Part shown: in pieces, positions 1 to 7,833 of the stretch
Layout: each line of letters opens with the position of its first letter
How positions within the stretch are numbered: the first letter of the stretch is position 1
Assembly: GCA_947626515.1 (NCBI GenBank)
Contig: CANQSL010000005.1
Coordinates: forward strand, 1 to 48,363
DNA length: 48,363 bases
Reading direction: 5' to 3'
Source: an uncultured Bacilli bacterium
Lineage (GTDB): Bacteria > Bacillota_I > Bacilli_A > RF39 > UBA660
The notes under the pieces: model-generated
What the model was told of the DNA's origin: nothing
The model's database searches: none
The model's input: the letters and a program-made list of their open reading frames with translations, nothing else
Made by a program: the position numbers and the translations under genes

Positions 1-68
<68 letters not shown>

Positions 69-125
69 AAATTTATTAATTTATTTTTTGTTTAATACTA
101 GCTACATAACTCAAATTTTTTACTT

Positions 126-140
126 AGTTTTCAAAGATCA
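126..140 (-). promoter_or_regulatory. rRNA leader boxA antitermination element
   Basis: The minus strand reads TGATCTTTGAAAACT, very close to the Bacillus-type boxA TGTTCTTTGAAAACT. It lies between the 16S promoter and the mature 16S start, as expected for NusB/S10-dependent antitermination of the rRNA transcript. Confidence 0.75.
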
Positions 141-175
141 TTTCTGCACCAATTCTTTTTGTTAAGTGCATTTGT

Positions 176-204
176 AATATACCAAATATAAATTTTAGTG
201 TCAA
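176..204 (-). promoter_or_regulatory. 16S rRNA operon promoter
   Basis: TTGACA (204-199), a 17-base spacer, then TATATT (181-176) on the minus strand. The predicted start near 169 gives a leader of about 100 nt containing boxA. This is a near-consensus sigma-A promoter correctly placed for the rRNA operon. Confidence 0.85.
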
Positions 205-331
205 TACTTTTCTAGCCTTTTTTCGATATTTTACATCTTTGTCATGTCTTTTCTGCACAACGTGTTTAATATTACTACACTTTTTTCTTTTTTGCAAGTA
301 TTTTTTTTATTTTTTCTTATTTTTATAAAAA

Positions 332-688
332 TTACTCCTCATAACCATTAGTTTCATAATTATCACATTTTATAAAAGCTTCATATTTAAATGAATTTGT
401 TAATCCTGTTATTTTTACATATCCATCGCATTCTTCATTTCCTATTTTATTATTTATTTCTAATCCTAATTTTTTTAATTCATCAAGTGTTATTTTTATA
501 TATTTTTTGTTTTGAGGCAATTTTTTAGAGTTAGCATCTTGGCCAAAATATACTTGAGAAATTTCTTTCAAATCATTTTCCAATGCAACATAATTTTTAT
601 TTTTATTTTTAATATTAACACCAATAAATAAAAGTAATGTTAATAATAGCATTAGCATTAACATCCAAGTAATAGTCATTTTTTTCAT
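332..688 (-). CDS. Membrane-anchored hypothetical protein, 118 aa
   Basis: No family recognised with confidence. A hydrophobic segment (about residues 8-24) looks like an uncleaved signal anchor, followed by about 90 mostly polar residues that would be extracytoplasmic. Two cysteines (in ECDGYV and IKCDNY), each beside aromatic residues, could form a disulfide in a small extracellular domain. It follows a 39-aa membrane ORF by 2 bases, so the two are probably co-transcribed and may act together. The 3' end approaches the rRNA promoter with no clear terminator between. Confidence 0.7.
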   Translation of the reverse strand: MKKMTITWMLMLMLLLTLLLFIGVNIKNKNKNYVALENDLKEISQVYFGQDANSKKLPQNKKYIKITLDELKKLGLEINNKIGNEECDGYVKITGLTNSFKYEAFIKCDNYETNGYEE

Positions 689-690
689 AT

Positions 691-810
691 CTAAACTCCG
701 ATTAATCTTAACAACATTTCCATGTAATAAAATGCTATATACAAAAATATCATAAAAATTATTACTACTGTAAATACAAATCCATAGCCATATTTTTTAT
801 TTGACTTCAT
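691..810 (-). CDS. Small membrane protein, 39 aa
   Basis: An ATG-initiated ORF on the minus strand encodes about 9 polar N-terminal residues (MKSNKKYGY), then one hydrophobic helix (about residues 10-29) and a short tail ending RLIGV. It stops 2 bases before the 118-aa gene, and a promoter-like sequence lies 20-50 bases upstream. Shine-Dalgarno support is weak (AGAGTGG). Function unknown; it may partner the downstream anchored protein. Confidence 0.55.
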   Translation of the reverse strand: MKSNKKYGYGFVFTVVIIFMIFLYIAFYYMEMLLRLIGV

Positions 811-829
811 AATACCACTCTTTACTACT

Positions 830-860
830 ATTATATTAACACACTTTTATTTTATGTTAA
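830..860 (-). promoter_or_regulatory. Promoter for the small membrane gene pair
   Basis: TTAACA (860-855) and TATAAT (835-830) on the minus strand, separated by 19 bases, which is longer than ideal. It lies just after the rplL terminator and just before the 39-aa ORF, so position supports it more than spacing. Confidence 0.45.
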
Positions 861-878
861 AGATTAAAATTAATTCCA

Positions 879-906
879 AAAAAAAAGACATGTATGTCTT
901 TTTTAA
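879..906 (-). terminator. rplL intrinsic terminator
   Basis: The minus strand reads AAAAAAGACA-TACA-TGTCTTTTTT followed by more T: a 10-bp stem with a 4-base loop and U-tract. The stem includes the rplL stop codon. It ends the rplJL transcript, so no rpoB follows here. Confidence 0.85.
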
Positions 907-1271
907 GCTAATTCTACAGTAGCTCCAGCTTCTTCTAATTTAGCTTTAATTTCATTTGCTTCTTCAGCAGGAATATTTTCTTTAATATTTCCACCTTTAT
1001 CAGCTATTCCTTTAGCTTCAACTAATCCTAATCCAGTAATTTCTCTTATAACTTTAATTACTGCAATCTTAGCTGCTCCAGCATCTTTCAAAACAACTGT
1101 TTTAGTAGAAGCTTCTGCTTCTTCGCTAGCAGCAACTGGAGCTGCAGCTACAGCTACAGCACTTGGATCTACTCCAAATTCTTCTTTCATTGCATCAACT
1201 AATTCTTTAACTTCAAGAATAGTCATTTCTTTTAAACCATTAATAAATTCATCTTTTGTAAATTTTGCCAT
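903..1271 (-). CDS. rplL: 50S ribosomal protein L7/L12
   Basis: The stalk protein of the large subunit, which recruits translational GTPases; forms dimers on L10. At 122 residues it has the usual layout: helical N-terminal dimerisation domain (about 1-35), an Ala-rich hinge with repeated AVA/AAP (about 38-55), and a C-terminal domain with the conserved EAKGIADK-type segment. It lies 19 bases downstream of rplJ under the L10 leader and ends in an intrinsic terminator. rpoB, the common downstream neighbour, is absent. Confidence 0.97.
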   Translation of the reverse strand: MAKFTKDEFINGLKEMTILEVKELVDAMKEEFGVDPSAVAVAAAPVAASEEAEASTKTVVLKDAGAAKIAVIKVIREITGLGLVEAKGIADKGGNIKENIPAEEANEIKAKLEEAGATVELA

Positions 1272-1290
1272 TTCAAATCATTCCTTTCAA

Positions 1291-1788
1291 TTATTTATTT
1301 TCACCTAATTTTTCGGCATATAAATTAAGTCCTATTGATAGATTTTTTACGTGTTCTATCATACCACCTGCAAGCATAGTAAGCAAGCCTTCCATTGATG
1401 GAATTGATGCATATTCTTTAATTACGTCAAGAGTAGCAACTTCACCATCGATAATACCCGTTAAAATTTTAACATTTTCATTTTCTTTTGCAAATTTAGT
1501 CAATATTTTAATTGGTTCAAGTATTTCTTTGCCAAAAACAACTGCATTAGGTCCTTTTAAATAAGAATCAATATCAATATTTTTATTGCTTAGTGCTCTT
1601 TTAAGTAACCTATTTTTATATATCTTTACTTCACTATCATCTTGTTTTAGTTGTTTTCTCAATTCAGAAATTTTTTCAACAGTTGATCCTTGATAACTAA
1701 ATACTAAAATACTTTTAGAACTATCTAATTTATCAACGATTTCATCGACGATATTTTGCTTTTCTTCTAATATTTTTGCACTTGCCAT
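1291..1788 (-). CDS. rplJ: 50S ribosomal protein L10
   Basis: Stalk base protein that binds 23S rRNA and carries L7/L12 dimers. The start is ATG at 1788 (MASAKILEEKQ), 165 residues, because AAAGGAGG lies at the right distance; an upstream in-frame extension would begin inside the leader hairpin. The family pattern is clear (VFSYQGSTV, KNRLLKRAL, KGPNAVVFG near the centre). Directly upstream are an L10-leader RNA and an intrinsic terminator, so expression is probably autoregulated by attenuation. Confidence 0.96.
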   Translation of the reverse strand: MASAKILEEKQNIVDEIVDKLDSSKSILVFSYQGSTVEKISELRKQLKQDDSEVKIYKNRLLKRALSNKNIDIDSYLKGPNAVVFGKEILEPIKILTKFAKENENVKILTGIIDGEVATLDVIKEYASIPSMEGLLTMLAGGMIEHVKNLSIGLNLYAEKLGENK

Positions 1789-1811
1789 TTTATATCCTCC
1801 TTTATTTATAT

Positions 1812-1835
1812 AAAAAAACTTTCCAAAAGGAAAGT
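1812..1835 (-). terminator. Attenuator terminator in the rplJ leader
   Basis: The minus strand has ACTTTCC-TTTT-GGAAAGT followed by seven T. This intrinsic terminator sits between the L10-binding leader and the rplJ ribosome binding site, where it can stop transcription before the gene. B. subtilis rplJL is known to be controlled by L10(L12)4-dependent attenuation; the same arrangement is seen here. Confidence 0.85.
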
Positions 1836-1921
1836 ACAAAGCTCTATATACTCTATAACTTCCCTCGGTAGGATTATTAAGAAAAATCCCCTACTGTCTT
1901 CGGTAAAAAGTTCTTTTATTT
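1836..1921 (-). ncRNA. L10 ribosomal protein leader
   Basis: The minus strand contains ACCGAAGACAGTAGGGG, then about 17 bases later CCTACCGAGGG. These are the two conserved halves of the Firmicutes L10 leader (CCGAAGACAGUAGG and CCUACCGAGG), which fold together to form the L10 binding site. It starts at the predicted transcription start and runs into the attenuator hairpin. Confidence 0.88.
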
Positions 1922-1927
1922 CAATTT

Positions 1928-1956
1928 ATTATATTATATTTTCTTTTACTTGTCAA
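1928..1956 (-). promoter_or_regulatory. Consensus promoter for rplJL
   Basis: TTGACA (1956-1951), 17 bases, TATAAT (1933-1928): a perfect sigma-A consensus on the minus strand. The -35 lies inside the last codons of rplA. The predicted start, about 1921, is immediately upstream of the L10 leader, so rplJL has its own start independent of rplKA. Confidence 0.9.
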
Positions 1957-2644
1957 AAGAATTTTTGTCAATCTTAATTCCAGGACCCATAGTTGTACTA
2001 ATTGATATATTTGTAACATAAGTTCCTTTAACTGTAGAAGGTTTCAATTTTTGAATAGTATTCATTAAATGTTGAATATTTTCTATTAAAGATTTTTCTT
2101 CAAAAGAAACTTTTCCTATAATTGAATGAACATTTCCATATGTATCTGCTCTAAATTCAATCATTCCTTTTTTAACATCTTCAACAACTTTTTCTGGAGT
2201 AGTTGTTACTGTTCCAGTTTTTGGATTAGGCATTAATCCTTTAGGCCCTAGTAACTTACCAATTTTACCTAAAGCAGGCATCATTTCTGGTGTAGCTATA
2301 ATAATGTCGAAATCAAACCAATTTTCTTTTTGAATCTTATCTATTAAGTCAACATCTCCAACATAATCTGCACCAGCAGACTTAGCTGCTTCAGCTTGTG
2401 CTCCTTTAGCTAAAACTAATGTTTTTTTAGTTTTACCAGTACCATTTGGCAATACTAGTGATCCACGAATTTGTTGATCAGATTTTTTAGTATCAATATT
2501 TAATTTAATAGCAACTTCAACAGTACTATCAAATTTAGTAGTACTAGTTTCTTTTACCAATTTGATTGCTTCTTCAACAGAATATAATTTGTTTTTGTCT
2601 ACTTTTTTTGAAGCTTCCACGTATTTCTTTCCAAATTTCTTCAC
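1946..2644 (-). CDS. rplA: 50S ribosomal protein L1
   Basis: L1 binds the mobile L1 stalk of 23S rRNA, helps release deacylated tRNA, and represses its own operon in many bacteria. 232 residues, full length. It shows the conserved N-terminal [12 protein letters not shown], the central [11 protein letters not shown] segment with KTGTVT, and the C-terminal ISTTMGPG motif. Translation starts at GTG (2644), preceded by GGAGGG. It follows rplK by 38 bases and contains the rplJL promoter in its final codons. Confidence 0.97.
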   Translation of the reverse strand: MKKFGKKYVEASKKVDKNKLYSVEEAIKLVKETSTTKFDSTVEVAIKLNIDTKKSDQQIRGSLVLPNGTGKTKKTLVLAKGAQAEAAKSAGADYVGDVDLIDKIQKENWFDFDIIIATPEMMPALGKIGKLLGPKGLMPNPKTGTVTTTPEKVVEDVKKGMIEFRADTYGNVHSIIGKVSFEEKSLIENIQHLMNTIQKLKPSTVKGTYVTNISISTTMGPGIKIDKNSFDK

Positions 2645-2682
2645 TTTTTTCCCTCCAATCGTGGTTTATTAGCGGATATTCA

Positions 2683-3285
2683 TTAATTTTCTTCTTTATT
2701 TTCGTTTTCTTCGTTATCTTTTTCAGTTATTACTTCTACTTCTACATTACTATTAGATTTCATTTCTTCTTCTAATGCTTCTAATTTAGCTTCTCTTTTT
2801 GCTTCTTCAATCTCAGCTTGATGAGCTTCTTCAGCTTGATGAGCTAATTCAACATCATTTACACCTTTAACAGCAACGCCCATATTTCTTGCAGTACCTT
2901 CAATAATTTTCATAGCTGCATCCACATCATATGCATTAAGGTCAGGTAATTTAGCTTCAGCAATATTTTTTAAATCGTCCTTAGTAATTGTAGCAACAAC
3001 TTCATTAGCACCCTTCTTGCTTCCAGATTTAATCTTAGCTGCTTTCTTAATCATAAATGCTGCAGGAGCTGTTTTTAATACAAAATCAAATGTTCTATCT
3101 TCATATATAGAAATTTCAACAGGAATTATATCTCCCATTTTATCCCTAGAAGCTTCATTAAATTTTGTACAAAATTCTTGTAAATTGATTCCAGCAGGAC
3201 CTAAAACTGTTCCAACAGGTGGAGCTGGTGTTGCTTTACCGGCTTCAATTTGTAATTTAATTTTCTTTACGACTTCTTTTGCCAC
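2683..3285 (-). CDS. rplK: 50S ribosomal protein L11 with acidic C-terminal extension
   Basis: L11 forms the GTPase-associated centre with 23S rRNA and the L10 stalk. Residues 1-141 are a normal L11 ([29 protein letters not shown], and the RNMGV region). The start is GTG at 3285 (MAKEVVKK), with AAAGGA 10 bases upstream; a GTG three codons earlier sits too close to the SD. The protein continues for about 60 residues beyond the normal end: a helical stretch with a [20 protein letters not shown]-type pattern, then an Asn/Glu-rich tail. Total 200 residues against the usual 140-142. Confidence 0.96.
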   Translation of the reverse strand: MAKEVVKKIKLQIEAGKATPAPPVGTVLGPAGINLQEFCTKFNEASRDKMGDIIPVEISIYEDRTFDFVLKTAPAAFMIKKAAKIKSGSKKGANEVVATITKDDLKNIAEAKLPDLNAYDVDAAMKIIEGTARNMGVAVKGVNDVELAHQAEEAHQAEIEEAKREAKLEALEEEMKSNSNVEVEVITEKDNEENENKEEN

Positions 3286-3379
3286 GAAAAACACATCCTT
3301 TCATATTTTCGCTGTTGTGGTTTGGGCAAATCCGCTATTCCCTTCCACAAAGCATTATATAATAAAATATATAAATGCA
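3286..3379 (-). promoter_or_regulatory. Structured leader of rplK, possible L1-binding site
   Basis: Between the promoter and rplK the transcript can fold with TTGTGG pairing to CCACAA, closing an internal GGGAATAGC...GCCC segment. A hairpin with such an internal loop directly before rplKA is where L1 binds to repress its operon in other bacteria. Specific assignment to L1 is inference; the stem itself is visible. Confidence 0.5.
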
Positions 3380-3385
3380 TAATTG

Positions 3386-3415
3386 ATAATAACACACAAA
3401 TTAAATTTATGTCAA
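3386..3415 (-). promoter_or_regulatory. rplK promoter
   Basis: TTGACA (3415-3410), 18 bases, TATTAT (3391-3386) on the minus strand, with predicted start near 3379 and a leader of about 95 nt before rplK. It separates rplKA from ychF upstream. Confidence 0.75.
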
Positions 3416-3427
3416 TATTTTTATGCT

Positions 3428-4528
3428 TTAGACATTAAATCTAAAATAACAGATATCGCCATCTTGCATTATATAATCCTTTCCCTCTAAACGCATTTTA
3501 CCCGCTTCTTTAACTTTTAATTCAGTTCCATAAGTTTCTAAATCATTAAAGCTCATAGTTTCACATCTAATAAATCCTCTTTCAAAATCCGAATGAATTA
3601 TACCTGCACAAGCTGGTGCTTTCATTCCTTTTTTAAATGTCCACGCTCTACATTCTTTAGGTCCAGCTGTAAAAAACGTTGCCAATCCTAATAAATTATA
3701 TGTTTCAAATATTAATTTATCTAAACCACTTGAAGATAATCCAATTTCTTCCATAAAATTCTTTTTATCGCTCTCTTCTAATTCTGATAATTCACTTTCT
3801 AATTTAGCACATAATACGACAACTCCAGAAGATTCTTTACTTGCATAATCACGAACTAATTCAACATATTTGTTTGTGCCAACTATCGCATCTTCTTCAT
3901 TAACATTTGCAGCATAGATTATTTTTTTTAGTGTTATGAAACTAAAGTTTTTAAGTAACTCTAATTCTTCTTCAGTAAATACCACATTCCTTAAAGCTAT
4001 ATTTTTTTCTAGATTTTCTTTGCATTTTTTTAAAGTATTTATCTCTAACAGTTCTTTTTTATCTTTTGTCATATCAGCTTTTTTCCCAATTTTAGAAATT
4101 CTATTTTGAACTATCTCTAAATCAGACATAATAAGTTCAACATTAATTATTTCTATATCTCTTATCGGATCAACATTTCCTTCGACATGTGTTATATCCG
4201 CATTTTCAAAACATCTTACAACTTCAACAATAGCATCAACTTCTCTAATATGAGATAAAAATTTATTGCCCAAGCCTTCTCCATTTGATGCACCTTTAAC
4301 TAATCCAGCTATATCTATAAATTCATAAGTTGTAGGTACTAAACTATCAGGTGTATATAAATTTTCTAAAAATTCTAATCTAGTATCTGGAACTGTAACA
4401 ACCCCAACATTTGGTTCAATAGTTGCAAATGGATAATTTGCTGCTAATATATTTTTTTTAGTAATAGCATTAAATAAAGTACTTTTACCGACATTAGGTA
4501 ATCCTACTATTCCCGCTTTTAATGACAT
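3428..4528 (-). CDS. ychF: Ribosome-binding ATPase YchF
   Basis: OLA1/YchF family P-loop NTPase that prefers ATP and associates with ribosomes. 366 residues, normal length. Visible: G1 GLPNVGKST (about 9-17), switch region ANYPFATIEPNVGVV, DIAGLVKGAS G3 block, a coiled-coil insertion in the middle (about 130-180), and a C-terminal TGS domain ending MQDGDICYFRFNV. The start ATG has GAGGG upstream and its own extended -10 promoter. Its position next to the ribosomal protein genes is unremarkable. Confidence 0.96.
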   Translation of the reverse strand: MSLKAGIVGLPNVGKSTLFNAITKKNILAANYPFATIEPNVGVVTVPDTRLEFLENLYTPDSLVPTTYEFIDIAGLVKGASNGEGLGNKFLSHIREVDAIVEVVRCFENADITHVEGNVDPIRDIEIINVELIMSDLEIVQNRISKIGKKADMTKDKKELLEINTLKKCKENLEKNIALRNVVFTEEELELLKNFSFITLKKIIYAANVNEEDAIVGTNKYVELVRDYASKESSGVVVLCAKLESELSELEESDKKNFMEEIGLSSSGLDKLIFETYNLLGLATFFTAGPKECRAWTFKKGMKAPACAGIIHSDFERGFIRCETMSFNDLETYGTELKVKEAGKMRLEGKDYIMQDGDICYFRFNV

Positions 4529-4550
4529 ATAAATCCCTCATTTCTCTTGT

Positions 4551-4559
4551 ATTATATCA
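4551..4559 (-). promoter_or_regulatory. Extended -10 promoter of ychF
   Basis: TGATATAAT on the minus strand (TG-n-TATAAT), about 22 bases before the ychF start codon. No good -35 at 17 bases, as expected for an extended -10 promoter. Confidence 0.6.
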
Positions 4560-4600
4560 CAGTAAATTAATGAATTTACAATTAATTTTTATAATAAACT

Positions 4601-4626
4601 AAAAAAAGTTAAAATGCTATTTAACT
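4601..4626 (-). terminator. Terminator after the 82-aa gene
   Basis: Minus strand AGTTAAA-loop-TTTAACT followed by six or more T; the left arm overlaps the stop codon of the 82-aa gene. Ends the two-gene transcript 5597-4621. Confidence 0.7.
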
Positions 4627-4869
4627 CTCAATATTTACTTTGCTTAATAATTCTTTATTATGATCTTTAAGTAATGAAAGAGCAGAAAAATATTCATTTT
4701 TATCCTTAAGACCATATAGTGTATCACCATTTATTTTTCGTATACAAAAATCATTTTCATTCTCTTTATTAGAAAGATATACATATTCATCTTTATCTTT
4801 TTTTATTCTTTCTAGAATCATATATTCTTTGCCATTTTCTAGTGTAACTATTTCCATTTCTTTATCCAT
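4621..4869 (-). CDS. Small hypothetical protein, DUF1292-like
   Basis: 82 residues, acidic and basic, with no signal or membrane segment. The N-terminal part (EIVTLENGKEYMILERI, then EYVYLSN) resembles the short beta-strand pattern of DUF1292 (YrzB-like) proteins, whose function is unknown; this is a weak resemblance. Its ATG overlaps the stop of the upstream 242-aa gene (TAATG), so the two are translationally coupled, and a terminator follows. Confidence 0.65.
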   Translation of the reverse strand: MDKEMEIVTLENGKEYMILERIKKDKDEYVYLSNKENENDFCIRKINGDTLYGLKDKNEYFSALSLLKDHNKELLSKVNIES

Positions 4870-5597
4870 TACAAACTATAGCCTCTTTCTACTTCATTGC
4901 TTTTTTCTTCAATCATTTGTTTAAATTCATTTCTAATAATTGGAGCATATAATTTAGCTTTTTCTTTTGATAATTTCAAATATTCTTCTTTAGATAATTC
5001 TCCAAATAAATCTTCAAATTCGTATACATCCTTTAATTTATGAGCTAATTCTATATTTCTTTCTGGATCACCATTTAAAATTGAATTTAAATCAATTAAA
5101 ATATCTGAAACAAATTTATTAGCATGCTCTTCATTATTTTCATTTAAATCAGTTATATATATACTATAGATAACAGCATCAAAATATTCAGCTTTCGTTC
5201 TTGAAAGATATTTATTTATTTCTTGAATACTATAATACATATAATGAGTAATCGCATCATCCCCATTTGGAACTTCTACAATATTTCTTCGTTTAGCAAT
5301 CTCTAATATCGATTGATTATTTTTATCTGATATTTCATCATTTAATCCCACAATATCATCGGCATATTTTAATATTGTTTGTGTAGAACTATAATTTTCT
5401 ATTTTATCCTTTGCTACTCCATATAAATTTACTGATAAGTATGTTGAACCTATAAGTGCTGCTGCCATAAACATAGAAATAGCTTTGGCAATTTTTCTTT
5501 TTCTAATTTTTTCTTTTCTAATTCTTAACTTTTCTGCTTTTACGCCTACACTATTATTGTAAGACTCTTCAAAATCAATATTTTTATAATCTGACAT
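4869..5597 (-). CDS. Hypothetical single-pass membrane protein, 242 aa
   Basis: No recognised family. About 35 charged N-terminal residues rich in Arg/Lys (inside, positive), one transmembrane helix (about 38-62, containing FMAAALIGSTYL), then about 180 mostly helical, Asn/Asp/Glu-rich residues that should lie outside. AGGTGA precedes the start. Coupled to the 82-aa gene by a one-base overlap. The two probably work together, but nothing shows how. Confidence 0.75.
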   Translation of the reverse strand: MSDYKNIDFEESYNNSVGVKAEKLRIRKEKIRKRKIAKAISMFMAAALIGSTYLSVNLYGVAKDKIENYSSTQTILKYADDIVGLNDEISDKNNQSILEIAKRRNIVEVPNGDDAITHYMYYSIQEINKYLSRTKAEYFDAVIYSIYITDLNENNEEHANKFVSDILIDLNSILNGDPERNIELAHKLKDVYEFEDLFGELSKEEYLKLSKEKAKLYAPIIRNEFKQMIEEKSNEVERGYSL

Positions 5598-5676
5598 ATT
5601 ATCACCTAATTATATTTTAAATATATATATTTTTTTTTGCAAGAATTTCAAATAAAAAAACTAATATTTTACATAA

Positions 5677-5702
5677 AAAAAGTGAATCGCTATTCACTTT
5701 TT
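5677..5702 (-). terminator. htrA terminator
   Basis: Minus strand AAAAAGTGAAT-AGCG-ATTCACTTTTT with following T residues: 11-bp stem, 4-base loop, U-tract. The left arm contains the last codons and TAG stop of htrA. Confidence 0.88.
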
Positions 5703-6787
5703 GCCAACTTTAATTTAGCAGTTTCTGTCTTGCCATCTCTTACATATTTTAATGTTACTTCATCATTTGGATTAAATTTATATAGATAATATTTTAATTT
5801 TGCTACTGAAGTAACTTCATAATCACCTATTGCCGTTACGACATCACCAATTTTCAAACCAGCTTTATCAGCAGGAGATGAAGCTTCTACACTCATTACA
5901 ACTGCGCCAGTAACATCATTAGGAACTGAAATTCGATATTGAGCTAAAGCATAAGTATCAGTTGAATTTAACATAGATATTCCGATAAAAGGTCTATCTA
6001 TCTTTCCTTTTTCTCTTAATTGAGTAGCATAATTAATAGCATCTTCTATTGGAATAGCAAATCCAATTCCTTCAACACCACTACTTATAAGTTTCATATT
6101 AGTTATACCTATTACTTCACCATTTGAATTAGCTAGTGGTCCACCACTATTACCACTATTTATAGCAGCATCTGTTTGTAAAACATTTATTACCCAATCA
6201 CTGGCACTGCTTGTATTAACTTCTATTAACCTATCCTTATTCGATAATATTCCTCTTGTAACTGTCCAAGAATATTCATCAGATATAGGAGCACCTATTG
6301 TAAATACAGTATCTCCTAGCCTACTATTATCATTATTGCCTAACGTAGCAACTTTAATAACTTTTTCTTTTTCTATTTTTAATACAGCTATATCTGAATA
6401 AGAATCATTACCTACTAATTCAACTGTCTCAACAGAATCATTTGTAAATTTTACTTTAATAGAAGTTGAATCTTCTACTACATGAGAGTTTGTCAATATA
6501 TATGCATATTTATCATCTTCATCATAAACAAAACCTGTACCACTACTAAATAGTCTTCCGTTTTGATATGCTCCAACAACTACAACAGCATCATATAATT
6601 TTTCAACAGAATCTGCAATACCTTTATCTGTTACTGTTACCTCTTTCTCACTTTTATTAATTACTGTTTGTGCTCCATCTTTTTTAGCAAATACAGGTAT
6701 ATATTGAACTGCGGCATACATGCCTATCGCTCCTATAAAAAATGCAAAGAGAAGTATAATTACATTCAATAAAGTATTTTTTTTCAT
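5690..6787 (-). CDS. htrA: HtrA/DegP-type serine protease with PDZ domain
   Basis: Membrane-anchored quality-control protease for misfolded exported proteins. 365 residues: N-terminal transmembrane anchor (about 6-26), trypsin-like domain with catalytic His102 (TNSHVVED), Asp132 (SDIAVLKI) and Ser214 (NSGNSGGP), then one PDZ domain (about 265-360, starting FIGISML). AAGGAG lies before the start inside the end of the preceding Abi_2 gene, one base away, so the two share a transcript. The terminator overlaps its stop. Confidence 0.95.
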   Translation of the reverse strand: MKKNTLLNVIILLFAFFIGAIGMYAAVQYIPVFAKKDGAQTVINKSEKEVTVTDKGIADSVEKLYDAVVVVGAYQNGRLFSSGTGFVYDEDDKYAYILTNSHVVEDSTSIKVKFTNDSVETVELVGNDSYSDIAVLKIEKEKVIKVATLGNNDNSRLGDTVFTIGAPISDEYSWTVTRGILSNKDRLIEVNTSSASDWVINVLQTDAAINSGNSGGPLANSNGEVIGITNMKLISSGVEGIGFAIPIEDAINYATQLREKGKIDRPFIGISMLNSTDTYALAQYRISVPNDVTGAVVMSVEASSPADKAGLKIGDVVTAIGDYEVTSVAKLKYYLYKFNPNDEVTLKYVRDGKTETAKLKLAKSE

Positions 6788-6788
6788 T

Positions 6789-7751
6789 TTATAACTCCTT
6801 ATCTAAATAGCTTATTTCTTTAAAGTTAGTTGGGAATCCTATTACATTTAATACTTTTTCTATTTTTATTGTTTTTAACTTTCCTTCTAAAACATCTATT
6901 TCGTAAGTTATTTCATTTATAAACAATTTAAATTCTTCTGTAGATAACATCTTTTTAAGTATTATTGTCAATGCAAATAAATCATCTTTTCCATAAATAT
7001 ATTCCCCATCAAGCTTAGAAATATTCAATAAATTGTGATAAGTTGTATCTGGTATAGGTCTATTAGTTTTATAATCATATAAGATATCTTCATGTGCACA
7101 CAAATTTCTATAATTAGCTAAAATAGGTAAATATATACTTAAAGTTTCTGAAGGTATGTTATATATTTCGGAAATTTCTATTTGATCCTCTTTCTTCATA
7201 ATAGTATATAATTCACATACTATTCCAAAAGATAGTACTTTTACAACAATCCATAAAGGAATATAACCATAATTTGTTTGATAGTGTTTTGTTGCTGAAT
7301 GTTGACTTCCATTTATTCTAATTTGTCTTTTCATTTTCTTTATCAAATCATTAACTTGTCTAAATTTTTCTGGATTATTTGTAAAGTTAGAAGGTTTCAA
7401 ATAATCTTTTTCTTTAAAACCATATTTTTTAGATAATTGATAAGAAAAAATACTTTTTATATTATTTTCTATTATTAACAAATTTTTAAAAATAACATTT
7501 CTTATTTGTCTATCAAAATTAAATAGAGCATACAATTCCCTGAAGTTTGCTCCAGGCAAATAATTTTTATCTTCTTTTGATTTTAACAATAGATGTCTAT
7601 AGCCACTTAAAAAGAAATAGTTTTCTCTCAATAATATTTGTTTAGCAGCATCTACATCTTCTATAATTAGCCCTCTTTTTTTTAGTATGTCTATTTGTTC
7701 ATCTAAGGTTTTAAATATTTTACTATTTGAGTCACTATTATTTCTAGTCAT
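6789..7751 (-). CDS. Abi_2 (AbiD/AbiF-like) HEPN-type abortive infection protein
   Basis: Abi_2 family (PF07751), whose lactococcal members abort phage infection and whose fold belongs to the HEPN RNase group. Conserved order is present: LDEQIDILKKRGLII near the N-terminus, LRENYFFLSGYRHLL, FDRQIRNVIFKNLLIIENNIKS, YIPLWIVVKVLSFG, and the HEPN R-N-x4-H-like motif RNLCAH (Arg215-His220). Start chosen at ATG 7751 because AGGTGAT lies 4-10 bases upstream; a GTG nine codons earlier lacks an SD. 320 residues, intact. No antitoxin or restriction partner is adjacent; it precedes htrA by one base. Confidence 0.88.
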   Translation of the reverse strand: MTRNNSDSNSKIFKTLDEQIDILKKRGLIIEDVDAAKQILLRENYFFLSGYRHLLLKSKEDKNYLPGANFRELYALFNFDRQIRNVIFKNLLIIENNIKSIFSYQLSKKYGFKEKDYLKPSNFTNNPEKFRQVNDLIKKMKRQIRINGSQHSATKHYQTNYGYIPLWIVVKVLSFGIVCELYTIMKKEDQIEISEIYNIPSETLSIYLPILANYRNLCAHEDILYDYKTNRPIPDTTYHNLLNISKLDGEYIYGKDDLFALTIILKKMLSTEEFKLFINEITYEIDVLEGKLKTIKIEKVLNVIGFPTNFKEISYLDKEL

Positions 7752-7833
7752 ACTATCACCTATTATAAATTTTATCACAACTCACATAAAAATAATATAT
7801 AATTATTATGAAATTTTTATGAATTTTACATTA

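Noticed and set aside
1265-3382. Plus-strand ORFs opposite the ribosomal protein genes (for example 1265-1564, 2566-2775, 3017-3382)
   Set aside because: They are antisense shadows of clear ribosomal protein genes and have no SD or recognisable product.
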